DNA of 64,000 bases from Candidatus Zixiibacteriota bacterium (GTDB lineage: Bacteria > Zixibacteria > MSB-5A5 > GN15 > FEB-12). Under the pieces are notes generated by a model. It searched no databases, was not told the origin of the DNA, and was given only the letters and a program-made list of their open reading frames with translations. Shown piece after piece: positions 50,085 to 58,839 of this stretch (its first letter is position 1; the number at the start of each line of letters is the position of its first letter). The stretch is from positions 228,416-292,415 of the forward strand of contig JAVEYB010000001.1 in the NCBI GenBank assembly GCA_034003725.1, written 5' to 3'. A program made the position numbers and the translations under genes.

Positions 50085-51895
50085 TTCGCCGGCATCGCAC
50101 ATACTTGCCCGACTGCGGATTCAGTCTCATTGAGCTGCTGGTATTGATTGTAGTTGTTGGGATCCTCGCGGCAGTGGCGATGCAGTCGATGACCAGTCTG
50201 GTCATCGACACGAGACGTATCAAAACGGAACGCGAAATGGAGATGCTGGCAAAAGCGATTGCCGGTGATCCCTCTGTGTTACAGTCCGGCGTGCGGGCAG
50301 ACTTCGGATACTTCGGAGATGTGGGTGCCTTCCCCTCCGACCTCGACGCGTTACTGGTGAATCCGGGCCTCAGCACCTGGCGCGGACCATACCTTCCGCC
50401 CGGGATGGTAGAGGATACAACCGGCTTCCTCCGTGACGAATGGGGTCAGTCCTACCAGTACACCGGCGGAGTCGAAATCGTCTCCCAGGGCGGCGGCTCT
50501 TCACTCACTCACAGCCTCGCTGACGACCCGTCGGATTACCTTCTGAACTGGTATGCCGGGGTCGTCCTGGATGCATCCGGAGGCGTGCCCGGCCCGATTT
50601 ACCGGGACTCGGTAACAGTGACGTTGACCTATCCGGACGGTGCGGGGTCGATGACGAGTCAGTCCATTCACCCGGATTCATCAGGTGCGTTTGCACTGTC
50701 GAATGTACCGGCGGGGCGACACCGTATCGAGCTCGTCTTTCTCCCGAGTGTTGATACGCTGGTTCGGTACGCCACCGTGCTGCCTCGCCACAACGGCACG
50801 GCCACCTTCAGGTTTGCCGCCGACTACTTCGGAGGAAGCCCCTCGGGATTCGGCCGCCGCGCCGAACTCATCATAGTGGCGGCACGCGTGCCCGCAGATC
50901 TGGCCGACTTCCCATTGTTGCTTACCAGGTTGAATCTTCCTTCGGAAATGCTCGATGCCGACGGAGCCCATCCGGCGGACAACGGAGGCGGCGACATTCG
51001 CTTCACCCTGGATCGCAACGGCAACAACGTGCTCGCATGCGAGATTGTCGAGTTTACCCCAAACAACATTCCATCCAACGCCTCGGCCGAAATATGGGTC
51101 AAAGTGCCGTTTGTCTCGGGCAGCGTGAACACATCGATCTGGGTGTGGTATGATAAACCCGGCGCCACCCAGCCGCTTCCCGACGATCCCGGCGGAGCCT
51201 ATGAAGTGTGGGACTCCAATTACGTGCTCGTTCACCACCTCGATGACAACCCTGGCGGTATCGCACCCCAGGCAATTGACGCCACCGGCAACGGCAATAA
51301 CGGCACCTCGCTCGGAGGAATGAACAGCAGTGATCTCGTCGGCGGGCGGATCGGTCGGGCGATCGACTTCGACGGCAACAATGATTACATTCGCATACCG
51401 GCAGCCGGTGCGACCGTCACCGGCAAAGCTATTACGATGGAAGGGTGGATGTACCTTCGCCGTGCAACCGGTGATGCCAACCTCATGGAGCGGGGCTCCA
51501 ACTACGCCCTGTGGGAAATTCGCGACGGGGGCACGCCGTACAATGTTTTCTTCGACAACTCCTGGCGCAGATTCAATTTCGGACGGGCGGCAACCTGGTT
51601 CCTGGATGACTGGCACTATGTCGTATGTACGTACGATGGCGCGCAGGTTCGCTCCTACATCGATGGAGACCCGGACCGAACGTACAGCTACACGAGTGAT
51701 CTAAATCCCACCGCAAGCAACTACGATCTGGGCATTGCGCTCAACGCCGGCTGGAACGACTCCTACTATCGCGGACGCGTGGACGAAATTCGGGTATCCC
51801 GCGTGGTACGGTCCGCTGCCTACGTAAAAGCGCAGTTCAACAATCATGACAGCCCCGCCACCTTCGTTCTACCGCAGACACCGGAGACCCCATGA
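50081..51895 (+). CDS. Pseudopilin fused to DUF2341 and LamG-like domains, array member 2
   Basis: A 604-aa protein starting with TTG inside the previous stop (TTGA overlap). The N-terminal ~230 residues repeat the array architecture: cleavage site CG|FSLIELLVLIVVVG, AIAGDP, DFGYFGDVGAFP, WRGPYL, DEWGQSYQYTGG, then LTYPDGAGS and FALSNVPAGRHRI. Residues ~265-375 look like DUF2341 (RAELIIVAARVPADLADFPLLL, IRFTLDRNGNNVLACEI, WVKVPFVSGSVNTSIWVWYD). Residues ~385-595 are a LamG/concanavalin-like lectin domain (HHLDDNP, GIDFDGNNDYIRI-like AIDFDGNNDYIRI, MEGWMYLR, DWHYVVCTYDG, VDEIRVSRVVRS). A pilin carrying a probable glycan-binding head. Confidence 0.85.
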   Translation: MIRRHRTYLPDCGFSLIELLVLIVVVGILAAVAMQSMTSLVIDTRRIKTEREMEMLAKAIAGDPSVLQSGVRADFGYFGDVGAFPSDLDALLVNPGLSTWRGPYLPPGMVEDTTGFLRDEWGQSYQYTGGVEIVSQGGGSSLTHSLADDPSDYLLNWYAGVVLDASGGVPGPIYRDSVTVTLTYPDGAGSMTSQSIHPDSSGAFALSNVPAGRHRIELVFLPSVDTLVRYATVLPRHNGTATFRFAADYFGGSPSGFGRRAELIIVAARVPADLADFPLLLTRLNLPSEMLDADGAHPADNGGGDIRFTLDRNGNNVLACEIVEFTPNNIPSNASAEIWVKVPFVSGSVNTSIWVWYDKPGATQPLPDDPGGAYEVWDSNYVLVHHLDDNPGGIAPQAIDATGNGNNGTSLGGMNSSDLVGGRIGRAIDFDGNNDYIRIPAAGATVTGKAITMEGWMYLRRATGDANLMERGSNYALWEIRDGGTPYNVFFDNSWRRFNFGRAATWFLDDWHYVVCTYDGAQVRSYIDGDPDRTYSYTSDLNPTASNYDLGIALNAGWNDSYYRGRVDEIRVSRVVRSAAYVKAQFNNHDSPATFVLPQTPETP

Positions 51896-53055
51896 AGTCG
51901 ATCCGAGCCTCCACATGTGGTCGATCCGGCGGATTCACGCTCATCGAACTGGTGATCGTGATCGTGATTGCCGGGATTCTCGTGACCGTGGCCCTTCGGG
52001 GCGGTCGCTCGATCAGCGAGACGACAAAGCTCGAAGAGACACGCCGAGAGCTCGACGCGCTCGCTCACGCAATCGCGGGCAATCCCGCGCTGCACAACAA
52101 CGGTATTCGCTCGGACTTCGGGTATGTCGGCGACGTCGGGGCGGTGCCGCTGAGTCTCGATAATCTCCACACCAACCCCGGTGCGTTTGCGACGTGGCGG
52201 GGACCATATATCGAGAATCGATTTGTACAAACATCCGACGATTTCAAAGTGGATGCATGGGGCGTGCCGTACACGTATAGCGGTGGCGCGGTTATTACGT
52301 CTACCGGTTCAGGATCTCCGTTAACACGTCGAATCATTGAGTCGCTCGATCACTTGCTGTACAATTCTGTGAGCGGCAACGTCTACGATCTTGACGGCAC
52401 CCCTCCCGGCGATACCATGGCCGATTCGGTCATCGTCCGGCTGACCTATCCCGATGGCGCGGGCGGCATGACCACCGGCCAATTGACCCCGGACGGCGGC
52501 GGATTCTTCACCTTCGACTCCATCCCTGTCGGCAACCACGATCTTATGCTGGTGTATCAGCCAACGGCGGATACCTTGCATCGGTTCGTGTCCGTGCTTC
52601 CGGACAGCCGGTTGTATACCGAATACCACTTGCCATCAAACGTCTGGCCCCCCGGCGCCGGCGGAACCACCGGTTCAATTGCACTCGCGGGTGGTTCGGA
52701 CTCCCTGTATTCGGACTGCCACGGATTCTCCGTGTGGATCGAAAACAACGGCGGTACCGACATAGAAGTGGAGTGGGTAAGATTGAGCTGGCTCTCCCCG
52801 ACCGCCTACTATCGCTACGTCATCTGGGACGGCGCCACCGTCGTGAATCAGAACAACCCGCAGGTTGCATCGGGGCAGACCGCGACGTTCTCGACACCGC
52901 AGACGCTGCAGGCAGCCTCATCGATCCGAATCGACTTTGATTTCTTCAAGGCGTTTTCGAACGGTGGTCCCAACGTCGATATTGACCACACCAACTTCAC
53001 GTTGGCGTTTTCCGACGGCTCGACCTTCGACGTCACGACCGGGAGTTGTCCATGA
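51892..53055 (+). CDS. GspG-like pseudopilin with additional C-terminal domain, array member 3
   Basis: A 387-aa prepilin starting with an ATG that overlaps the previous stop by 4 bases. Cleavage site GG|FTLIELVIVIVIAG. The shared core is AIAGNP, DFGYVGDVGAVP, FATWRGPYI, DAWGVPYTYSGGAV, STGSGSPLTR, LTYPDGAGG, FDSIPVGNHDLML, DTLHRFVSVLP. After residue ~255 comes a separate beta-rich domain with two outer cysteines (GGSDSLYSDCHGF ... DVTTGSC), WIENNGGTDIEVEW and VIWDGATVVNQ, possibly an adhesive or structural cap. Function is unknown. Confidence 0.83.
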   Translation: MKSIRASTCGRSGGFTLIELVIVIVIAGILVTVALRGGRSISETTKLEETRRELDALAHAIAGNPALHNNGIRSDFGYVGDVGAVPLSLDNLHTNPGAFATWRGPYIENRFVQTSDDFKVDAWGVPYTYSGGAVITSTGSGSPLTRRIIESLDHLLYNSVSGNVYDLDGTPPGDTMADSVIVRLTYPDGAGGMTTGQLTPDGGGFFTFDSIPVGNHDLMLVYQPTADTLHRFVSVLPDSRLYTEYHLPSNVWPPGAGGTTGSIALAGGSDSLYSDCHGFSVWIENNGGTDIEVEWVRLSWLSPTAYYRYVIWDGATVVNQNNPQVASGQTATFSTPQTLQAASSIRIDFDFFKAFSNGGPNVDIDHTNFTLAFSDGSTFDVTTGSCP

Positions 53056-53789
53056 TACGGCGTGCAGAATTTCAGCGCGGCTTCACGGTGGTGGAGCTGG
53101 TGATCATCATCGTGACTATAGGTATTCTTGCCACTATCGCCACACGCCAGCTGCAGCCGTCGATAGAGACGGCCAGATTCGAACAGACCAAACTGGAGAT
53201 GGAACAACTGGCATGGGCGATCGCCGGAAACCCGGAGGTCCGCACCAGCGGCGCGCGGACAGATTTCGGTTATGTCGGCGATATTGGTGCGCTGCCCGCC
53301 ACCCTTGAGGTGCTGGTCTCAAACCCGGCAAGCTTCCCCAACTGGAAAGGTCCCTACATCGAGCCTGGCATCAATGGATGGGAATACAGGCGCGACGCGT
53401 GGGGCACCGATTACACCCTCTCGGGCACGGTGCTTCGATCGACCGGCTCGGGACAGACTATCGAGAAAGTCATTTGCGCCCAGGCGGCCGAGCTCACATC
53501 AAACGACGTGCGCGGGATGCTGCTGAACGCGGACGGATCCATGCCGGGACCGGTCTGGTCCGACTCCGTCATGCTTCGATTGATCCATCCCAACGGCGCG
53601 GGGGCGCTGGTCGCCAGTGTGACCGCTCCGGCTCCCGACGGTTCGTTTTCGTTCGCGGGTGTACCGGTCGGTAACCACTGTCTGCAAATGATCTATACGC
53701 CTTCCGGCGACACCCTGTCCTATTCCGTATGCGTTCAACCCGGACGTACGACCCGGGTTGAATTGATTTCGCCGATCGATCTCTGGTGA
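53052..53789 (+). CDS. GspG-like pseudopilin, array member 4
   Basis: A 245-aa prepilin. The ATG at 53052 overlaps the preceding stop by 4 bases (a TTG two codons earlier is possible). Cleavage site RG|FTVVELVIIIVTIG. Core blocks are AIAGNP, DFGYVGDIGALP, FPNWKGPYI, DAWGTDYTLSG, STGSGQ, LIHPNGAGA, FAGVPVGNHCLQMIYTPSGDTL, QPGRTTRVEL. Same architecture as member 1, with no extra C-terminal module. It ends the array; the next gene is convergent, 14 bases away. Confidence 0.85.
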   Translation: MIRRAEFQRGFTVVELVIIIVTIGILATIATRQLQPSIETARFEQTKLEMEQLAWAIAGNPEVRTSGARTDFGYVGDIGALPATLEVLVSNPASFPNWKGPYIEPGINGWEYRRDAWGTDYTLSGTVLRSTGSGQTIEKVICAQAAELTSNDVRGMLLNADGSMPGPVWSDSVMLRLIHPNGAGALVASVTAPAPDGSFSFAGVPVGNHCLQMIYTPSGDTLSYSVCVQPGRTTRVELISPIDLW

Positions 53790-53803
53790 TCGCGGCCGGG
53801 GAC

Positions 53804-54952
53804 CTACAGATCCTCCTCGCGAATGGACAGGTTGATCCCGCGCTTCTTCAACTGGGGGATAAACAGCTTTGGATTGATGGCGACTTCCTGCGGCTTGACC
53901 CCGCGAGCGCTGATCTGCCCGTCGGCAGCCATCCAGGCGACGATCGCGGCCGGAAACGCGGTTGTGCGCATCATCGCAGTCAATCCCGTGCGAGTATCCT
54001 GCCGGTCGACTATCTCATAGACTACGCGTCTGGTCACACCGCCTGCGATCCCATCGACCGTCACGCGTAACAGCACCAAATCCAGATCGCCAAATGACAG
54101 ATTTCGGTCGAGAACAGCCTTAAATACCGCCCGTGGCTCGACCGAGTGACCGTCGACCGTCAGTTTGTGGCGCGACGCCAGTCCGAGTTCAAGCATGGGA
54201 CGGAACAACTCGCAATGGCCCGGATAGCGGATAGTCTTGTAATCGAGAAAATCTACCTTCCCCTCGAACGTGTCGGGGAGAGTCGATGTCCCGCCCGATG
54301 TATAAAACGCCTCGAGCTTGCCAATACCGTCGAATTCCAGCGATTCGATCGAGGTCATCGGATTCACCGTCTTTTTCTTTCCCCCCTCGAGAATAAGGCA
54401 CGGCTCCCAGTACTCGTTGATCAGACCTTCGGAGGAAAACACCATCTGGTAATTAAGCGGAGGACGCGGCGACTGGGGCAGACCGCCAACCCGGATTTTT
54501 ACCGAAAGGGCCTTGTCGAACCGACTGATTCCATCCGCGGCGAGCACAGCCACCATGCCCGGAGCGAGCCCGCAGTCCGGAACAATGATGACCCCGGCTT
54601 TTTCCGCCTCGTCGGACATCGCCAGTTGATCGCGCACGGCGTCGTTATTGCCCCCCAGGTCGCACAGGTGACAGCCCGCTTTGATGGCGGCTCGGGTCAG
54701 GCCGGGATTGTACCGGTACGTCACGCAGGAAACCGCGGCATCGTACCGGGCAAAAATTCGTTCGACCGCGTCCTCGTCACCGGCGTCGAGCGTCCCGTGC
54801 TCTGCCTTTCCGCCACCGTAGGCGCCGGCGATCTCCTTCGCCAGCGCTCCATCGATATCAAATACACCAACCTGTTCAACGCCGTCAGCGCGGGAAAAGT
54901 CGTACAGGGCCGCCCGGCCCATCAGTCCCGCCCCCAATACTGCCAGTTTCAT
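53804..54952 (-). CDS. Saccharopine dehydrogenase-like oxidoreductase
   Basis: A 382-aa enzyme. The NAD(P)-binding motif is at the start (MKLAVLGAGLMGRAALYDF), followed by VFDIDGA and AAVSCVTYRYNPGLTRAAIKAGCHLCDLGG, typical of saccharopine dehydrogenase/reductase and lysine-6-dehydrogenase-like proteins. VPDCGLAPGMVAVLA and FDGIGKLEAFYTSGGTSTLP also fit. The ATG at 54952 is preferred to an upstream one. Probable role is in lysine or related amino-acid metabolism; the exact reaction cannot be fixed. Convergent with the pilin array. Confidence 0.85.
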   Translation of the reverse strand: MKLAVLGAGLMGRAALYDFSRADGVEQVGVFDIDGALAKEIAGAYGGGKAEHGTLDAGDEDAVERIFARYDAAVSCVTYRYNPGLTRAAIKAGCHLCDLGGNNDAVRDQLAMSDEAEKAGVIIVPDCGLAPGMVAVLAADGISRFDKALSVKIRVGGLPQSPRPPLNYQMVFSSEGLINEYWEPCLILEGGKKKTVNPMTSIESLEFDGIGKLEAFYTSGGTSTLPDTFEGKVDFLDYKTIRYPGHCELFRPMLELGLASRHKLTVDGHSVEPRAVFKAVLDRNLSFGDLDLVLLRVTVDGIAGGVTRRVVYEIVDRQDTRTGLTAMMRTTAFPAAIVAWMAADGQISARGVKPQEVAINPKLFIPQLKKRGINLSIREEDL

Positions 54953-55131
54953 AAAGTCCTCCAGATGGTTGTGGCGAATATAGGGGGAAGCAGCACGGTT
55001 CAAAAGAAATTATCGAGCGTTAATCGTCATCAGGGTTCATTTCGGTAGTTCTTGTTCCGATACATAGATGTATAGAAGATCCCGGGTATCTGGATTACTT
55101 TGGCGACACCTATGGGCGAGGGATTCAGTCC

Positions 55132-55455
55132 ATGCCGACCAACACGTTAAACGAACGCCAGCACCGCGACCTGATCGTCCTGCAACAGCTCAAACCGTAC
55201 CTGGCCGAGTGCCTGAGTCTCAATCACGAAATCAACAATCCACTCGCCGGGATAATCGGCTATGCCGAGTACATGCTCGATGACGACCAGCCGCTCACGG
55301 AAGACCAGCGCCACTACATCGGGCAAATCATGAGGTGCGCCGAGCGGATTCGCGCCCAGGTGGCAACACTCTCGCAGCAGAAAGCCGCATTAGCAGAGAA
55401 GATCGATCTTGAGGCGGTTCTAGATGAATTTCGCCGGACTGGGGCCTCAGACTAA
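55132..55455 (+). CDS. Stand-alone histidine kinase dimerisation/phosphoacceptor (HisKA) domain
   Basis: A 107-aa protein. Residues ~22-90 form a HisKA helical hairpin with the H-box LNHEINNPLAGIIGYAEYML (His32) and a second helix RHYIGQIMRCAERIRAQVATL. The ATP-binding HATPase domain is missing: the frame stops 25 residues past the hairpin. It overlaps the end of the convergent VWA gene by 9 bases. It may be a phosphotransfer or dimerisation partner for another kinase, or a remnant of a kinase. No response regulator gene is adjacent. Confidence 0.72.
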   Translation: MPTNTLNERQHRDLIVLQQLKPYLAECLSLNHEINNPLAGIIGYAEYMLDDDQPLTEDQRHYIGQIMRCAERIRAQVATLSQQKAALAEKIDLEAVLDEFRRTGASD

Positions 55456-57636
55456 GTGGTTGAGCTTGCGGAGCAACCACTCCATCGCAAGTAATCCAAT
55501 GAACAGCAGCAACAGCCAGAGCTTGTTGAAGAACGTGATTTTCCCCTCCACCGTCTCCACCGCAGGAGTTGTATCGATAGACGCCAGCGCCTGCTCGAAC
55601 TCTCTGAACGTGTGGTAGGAACCGCCGGACTGACCGGCAATCGCCCGCAGCACCTGCGGGTTTCCGCTCTGGTCGAACTCCTCCAGTGAAAACGACTCGA
55701 CCTGGATCGCCCCGGTCGTCCGCTTCAGTTCCCGTCCGCCGTTCTCGATGAAAGCCTCATAGGAATATTCTCCGGGCGGGAGCTGCTCAAAGTCGGCCCG
55801 ATAACGGCCCTCGCCGAGCTCAAGCAAATCGCGTTCGAACCGATCATCACCCCCGCGGCTCTGCAGGGAGACAGACCCGGTTGCGCCCTCAATCGGGCGG
55901 AATCCGAGATCTCCGGCAAAACCCGAAAATCGAACGGTTTCCCCGCGGGGGAAGACCTGCTTGTCAGGACCGATCCGGACTGGATCAAAGTCGTCCGCGA
56001 CCGTGAGCCACTCGGCGGCGCCGTTAACCAGCGCCTGATACGTCTCGGCCCCCTGCCCGAGCCCCAGCGTAACAAATCCCCACGGCCAGTAGGGACCGGC
56101 GGCGGAAGCCAGAACCTTTCCGGGACCGACACGCTTGTATCCGAGAATCGGCAACCGCGCCCACGGACTGCCCCCGCCGACAAAGGCAAGCATGACGGCG
56201 TCAGGATCAGCCGAATCGCACGGAACCAGCGTCCCGAACGGCGGCATGTTCAACCAGACGTCGCGGATAGCAGCCCGACTCTCTGCCAGTCGGACGGCCG
56301 GATGGAAAAGCTGCCCTTCCGCCGGTTCCCCGTCGAACTGCGCGTACTGGATCTCGCGCCGCACACTCTGGAAAAAGGGCAGCATGCCATTAAACCAGGC
56401 GACCGGGCCGCGAGCGGCAAAGCGTTCACCCATCATGACCCACAGGCCGCCTCCCTTGTCGGCAAGGTATGATTCCAGCAGCGGGCGGCTCGATTCCAAC
56501 TGTTGTGGATCGGGATCGTGAAGCACAACCAGATCGTACCGATTCAGTTCCGTCTGGCGCTCCGGGAGACGCCCGCCAAGGTTACCCGACACCGGCGCGG
56601 TTACCACCAAGTCGACATCGTACTTATCCGATTGGTCCAAATACCGTTTGAAAAAGCCGACTTCGTAGTCGGGTCGGGAGGTTGCCAGCAATACCAGAAG
56701 TCGGCTCTTGAGAACCTTAACGGAAATCGTCCGGGAGTTATTGTCGGTCGTTTCTTCACCGTCCAGCGGCACGATGGCAATCTCAAGCAGGTGCTGTCCG
56801 GGATCGGTCGGCGTGTACGTGAGCGCCACGTCACCGAATCCCCCCTCCTGACCTATAGTGTACCTTGTTTGTGTGAGCGCTCGGTTGCCCTGCCGAAGCT
56901 CTATGAGCGCTTCCTTTCCGGAGGCGTTATGCCAGGAAAGGCGAGCCGTGATCTGAGTCGACTGGCCGACAAATTGCACGAGATCATAGTCGAGGTCGGC
57001 CAGGCGGATATCGAAAGCGCCCACGTCGATCGCCATATCGACTGCTATCACGGCAGTACGCAGCCGGGACGCAACATCGACAGGGTCGCGGCCCGCATTG
57101 GACCGCCCGTCGCTTATCACCAGCCAGTAGTCGGCCGGCGCGGTCAACTGCTGCTGGTCTGCTTCAAACAGAATGTCTCCGAGCGCGGTGCTGGACCGGT
57201 CGACCTGTACCGGTGAGGCGGAAAGATCGGCGCCGAAATACCGCGTCGTCAATTCCACAGCACTTTCAAGATCGCGGAAGGTCTCGATCTGTTGAAGAGA
57301 ATCGACTCGCGCGGCCCGGGTCGCGCCAAGCTCCTGTCGGTCCATGCTGGCCGAATGATCGATCAGCGCAAGGACGCGGCGGGTGCGTTCGTATTCTCGG
57401 CTGTAGCTGACCACGGGCTCCAGAAGCGCAAGCATCAGCAGCGCCACCGCCCCGACCCGGAGCGTGCCGAGCAAAAGGCGGAGCCACGCGGGCAGCGGCG
57501 GGTTGGTCCGGCGATACAACCAGACAGCCAGCCCTATGAGCACCGCCAGCGATATCCAGGCCAGCAGCGGCGTTCCGGTCCGGAACCCTATCGAAATGTC
57601 CGTGAAAGAAAACACTTGCCCCTTTATACTGACCAT
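55447..57636 (-). CDS. Membrane protein with VWA domain and C-terminal glutamine-amidotransferase-like region
   Basis: A 729-aa protein. Two N-terminal TM helices (~24-40 and 60-75) come first. A VWA domain follows, with the MIDAS D-x-S-x-S in LIDHSASMD (Asp93, Ser95, Ser97). Ig-like and class I glutamine-amidotransferase-like segments follow (LLVLLATSRPDYEVGFFKRYL, YDLVVLHDPDPQQL, LADKGGGLWVMMGE). The C-terminus has one TM helix (KLWLLLLFIGLLAMEWLLRK). This layout is common in large BatA-linked membrane proteins near MoxR/Bat operons, but no MoxR or Bat genes are here. Function unknown. Confidence 0.82.
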   Translation of the reverse strand: MVSIKGQVFSFTDISIGFRTGTPLLAWISLAVLIGLAVWLYRRTNPPLPAWLRLLLGTLRVGAVALLMLALLEPVVSYSREYERTRRVLALIDHSASMDRQELGATRAARVDSLQQIETFRDLESAVELTTRYFGADLSASPVQVDRSSTALGDILFEADQQQLTAPADYWLVISDGRSNAGRDPVDVASRLRTAVIAVDMAIDVGAFDIRLADLDYDLVQFVGQSTQITARLSWHNASGKEALIELRQGNRALTQTRYTIGQEGGFGDVALTYTPTDPGQHLLEIAIVPLDGEETTDNNSRTISVKVLKSRLLVLLATSRPDYEVGFFKRYLDQSDKYDVDLVVTAPVSGNLGGRLPERQTELNRYDLVVLHDPDPQQLESSRPLLESYLADKGGGLWVMMGERFAARGPVAWFNGMLPFFQSVRREIQYAQFDGEPAEGQLFHPAVRLAESRAAIRDVWLNMPPFGTLVPCDSADPDAVMLAFVGGGSPWARLPILGYKRVGPGKVLASAAGPYWPWGFVTLGLGQGAETYQALVNGAAEWLTVADDFDPVRIGPDKQVFPRGETVRFSGFAGDLGFRPIEGATGSVSLQSRGGDDRFERDLLELGEGRYRADFEQLPPGEYSYEAFIENGGRELKRTTGAIQVESFSLEEFDQSGNPQVLRAIAGQSGGSYHTFREFEQALASIDTTPAVETVEGKITFFNKLWLLLLFIGLLAMEWLLRKLNHLV

Positions 57637-57712
57637 CGGGAGGCGGGGTTGACTGTTTTCAGGAAAACAAGTGTGAAAACGCGACCGGCGGCCGACTCAG
57701 TCATGGCGGCAG

Positions 57713-58705
57713 TTACGACGCCCTGGCAACCGTATAATGCACCATCGCGGCCAGCGACTGGTAATACACGGAACTCTCCTTCTGTGGGAGCGCGTCGAGT
57801 CCCTGCCGACACAGTTCATCCGCCCGACGATACGCATAGTCTACGCCGCCGTTCTCGTGCACGAAACGATATACCTTCTCAAACGCCTCTTCCCCGCCCC
57901 GTTTGTCGCTGTCACTCAAGTACGAAATGATCTCCCGCCCACTGGCTTCGTTTACCTGTTTGAGTGCGAAAATCAGCGGCAACGTCACTTTGCCGGTGAG
58001 GACGTCGTTGCCCAGTTCCTTGCCTGTGACTTCCGGATCCCCCACAAAGTCCAGCAGGTCGTCCGCGATCTGAAACGCGGTCCCGACTTTCTCCCCGAAC
58101 GTGGCGAATCGTTCGCGTTCCGTCCGATGCCGATTGTTCAGTATGGGGCCGGTTTCGCAGGAGACGTTAAACAGCGACGCCGTCTTGTCGGATATGATCT
58201 CGAGATATTCCTCTTCGGACAACGAATAATTGGCGGTTTCCTCGATCTGCCGCAGTTCGCCGACCGAAACTCGCTCGGTGGCTCGGGAGATTGCCGCTAT
58301 CAGATCCATCGAATTGGCCGCCACCATGATACGGAACGCTTTGGCAAACAGATAATCACCCATGAGCACGGAGATGAGGTTGGTCCACTGCGCGTTGACC
58401 GTTTTCAGCCCCCGACGCACCTCGGCGGCATCAACAACATCATCGTGCAACAGCGTCGCAGTATGGATCAACTCGATCGCAAGCGAAGCGTCTACCGAGT
58501 GTTCGGTAAAATTGTCCGATGCCCGCGAAGAAAGAAAGACGAAAGCGGGCCGTATGCGCTTGCCGCGTGATTTCAGCAGGTGCCGGGCGATGGAACTGAT
58601 CAACGGCGAGTCGCCTTTGAGATAGTCCGCAAGCCGCCGATCGAACAACTCCAGATCGGGTTGCACCGGACTGGCATATTCCTGCATCTTCTTAACGTCA
58701 AGCAT
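57713..58705 (-). CDS. Trans-polyprenyl diphosphate synthase
   Basis: A 330-aa all-alpha prenyltransferase. The first Asp-rich motif is LLHDDVVDAAEVRRG and the second is QIADDLLDFVGD. GKRIRPAFVFLSS, the KTASLF motif and NDVLTGKVTLPLIFAL are also typical. The ATG at 58705 is used; the upstream extension does not look coding. It probably makes the side-chain of the respiratory quinone (hepta- to octaprenyl diphosphate class); chain length cannot be read with certainty. IPP would come from the MEP pathway (ispH at 41 kb). Confidence 0.93.
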   Translation of the reverse strand: MLDVKKMQEYASPVQPDLELFDRRLADYLKGDSPLISSIARHLLKSRGKRIRPAFVFLSSRASDNFTEHSVDASLAIELIHTATLLHDDVVDAAEVRRGLKTVNAQWTNLISVLMGDYLFAKAFRIMVAANSMDLIAAISRATERVSVGELRQIEETANYSLSEEEYLEIISDKTASLFNVSCETGPILNNRHRTERERFATFGEKVGTAFQIADDLLDFVGDPEVTGKELGNDVLTGKVTLPLIFALKQVNEASGREIISYLSDSDKRGGEEAFEKVYRFVHENGGVDYAYRRADELCRQGLDALPQKESSVYYQSLAAMVHYTVARAS

Positions 58706-58839
58706 CCTGCATCCATTCCCGGTTGTGTGAAGCGGAAAAATACGGCCGATCACCGGCCATGTCAATCGGTTTGGATCAACGTCGATCCGCCTCGATTGAT
58801 AGAAACGACCGATTTGAGGCTCCTGTTCCGAAAACCGGC

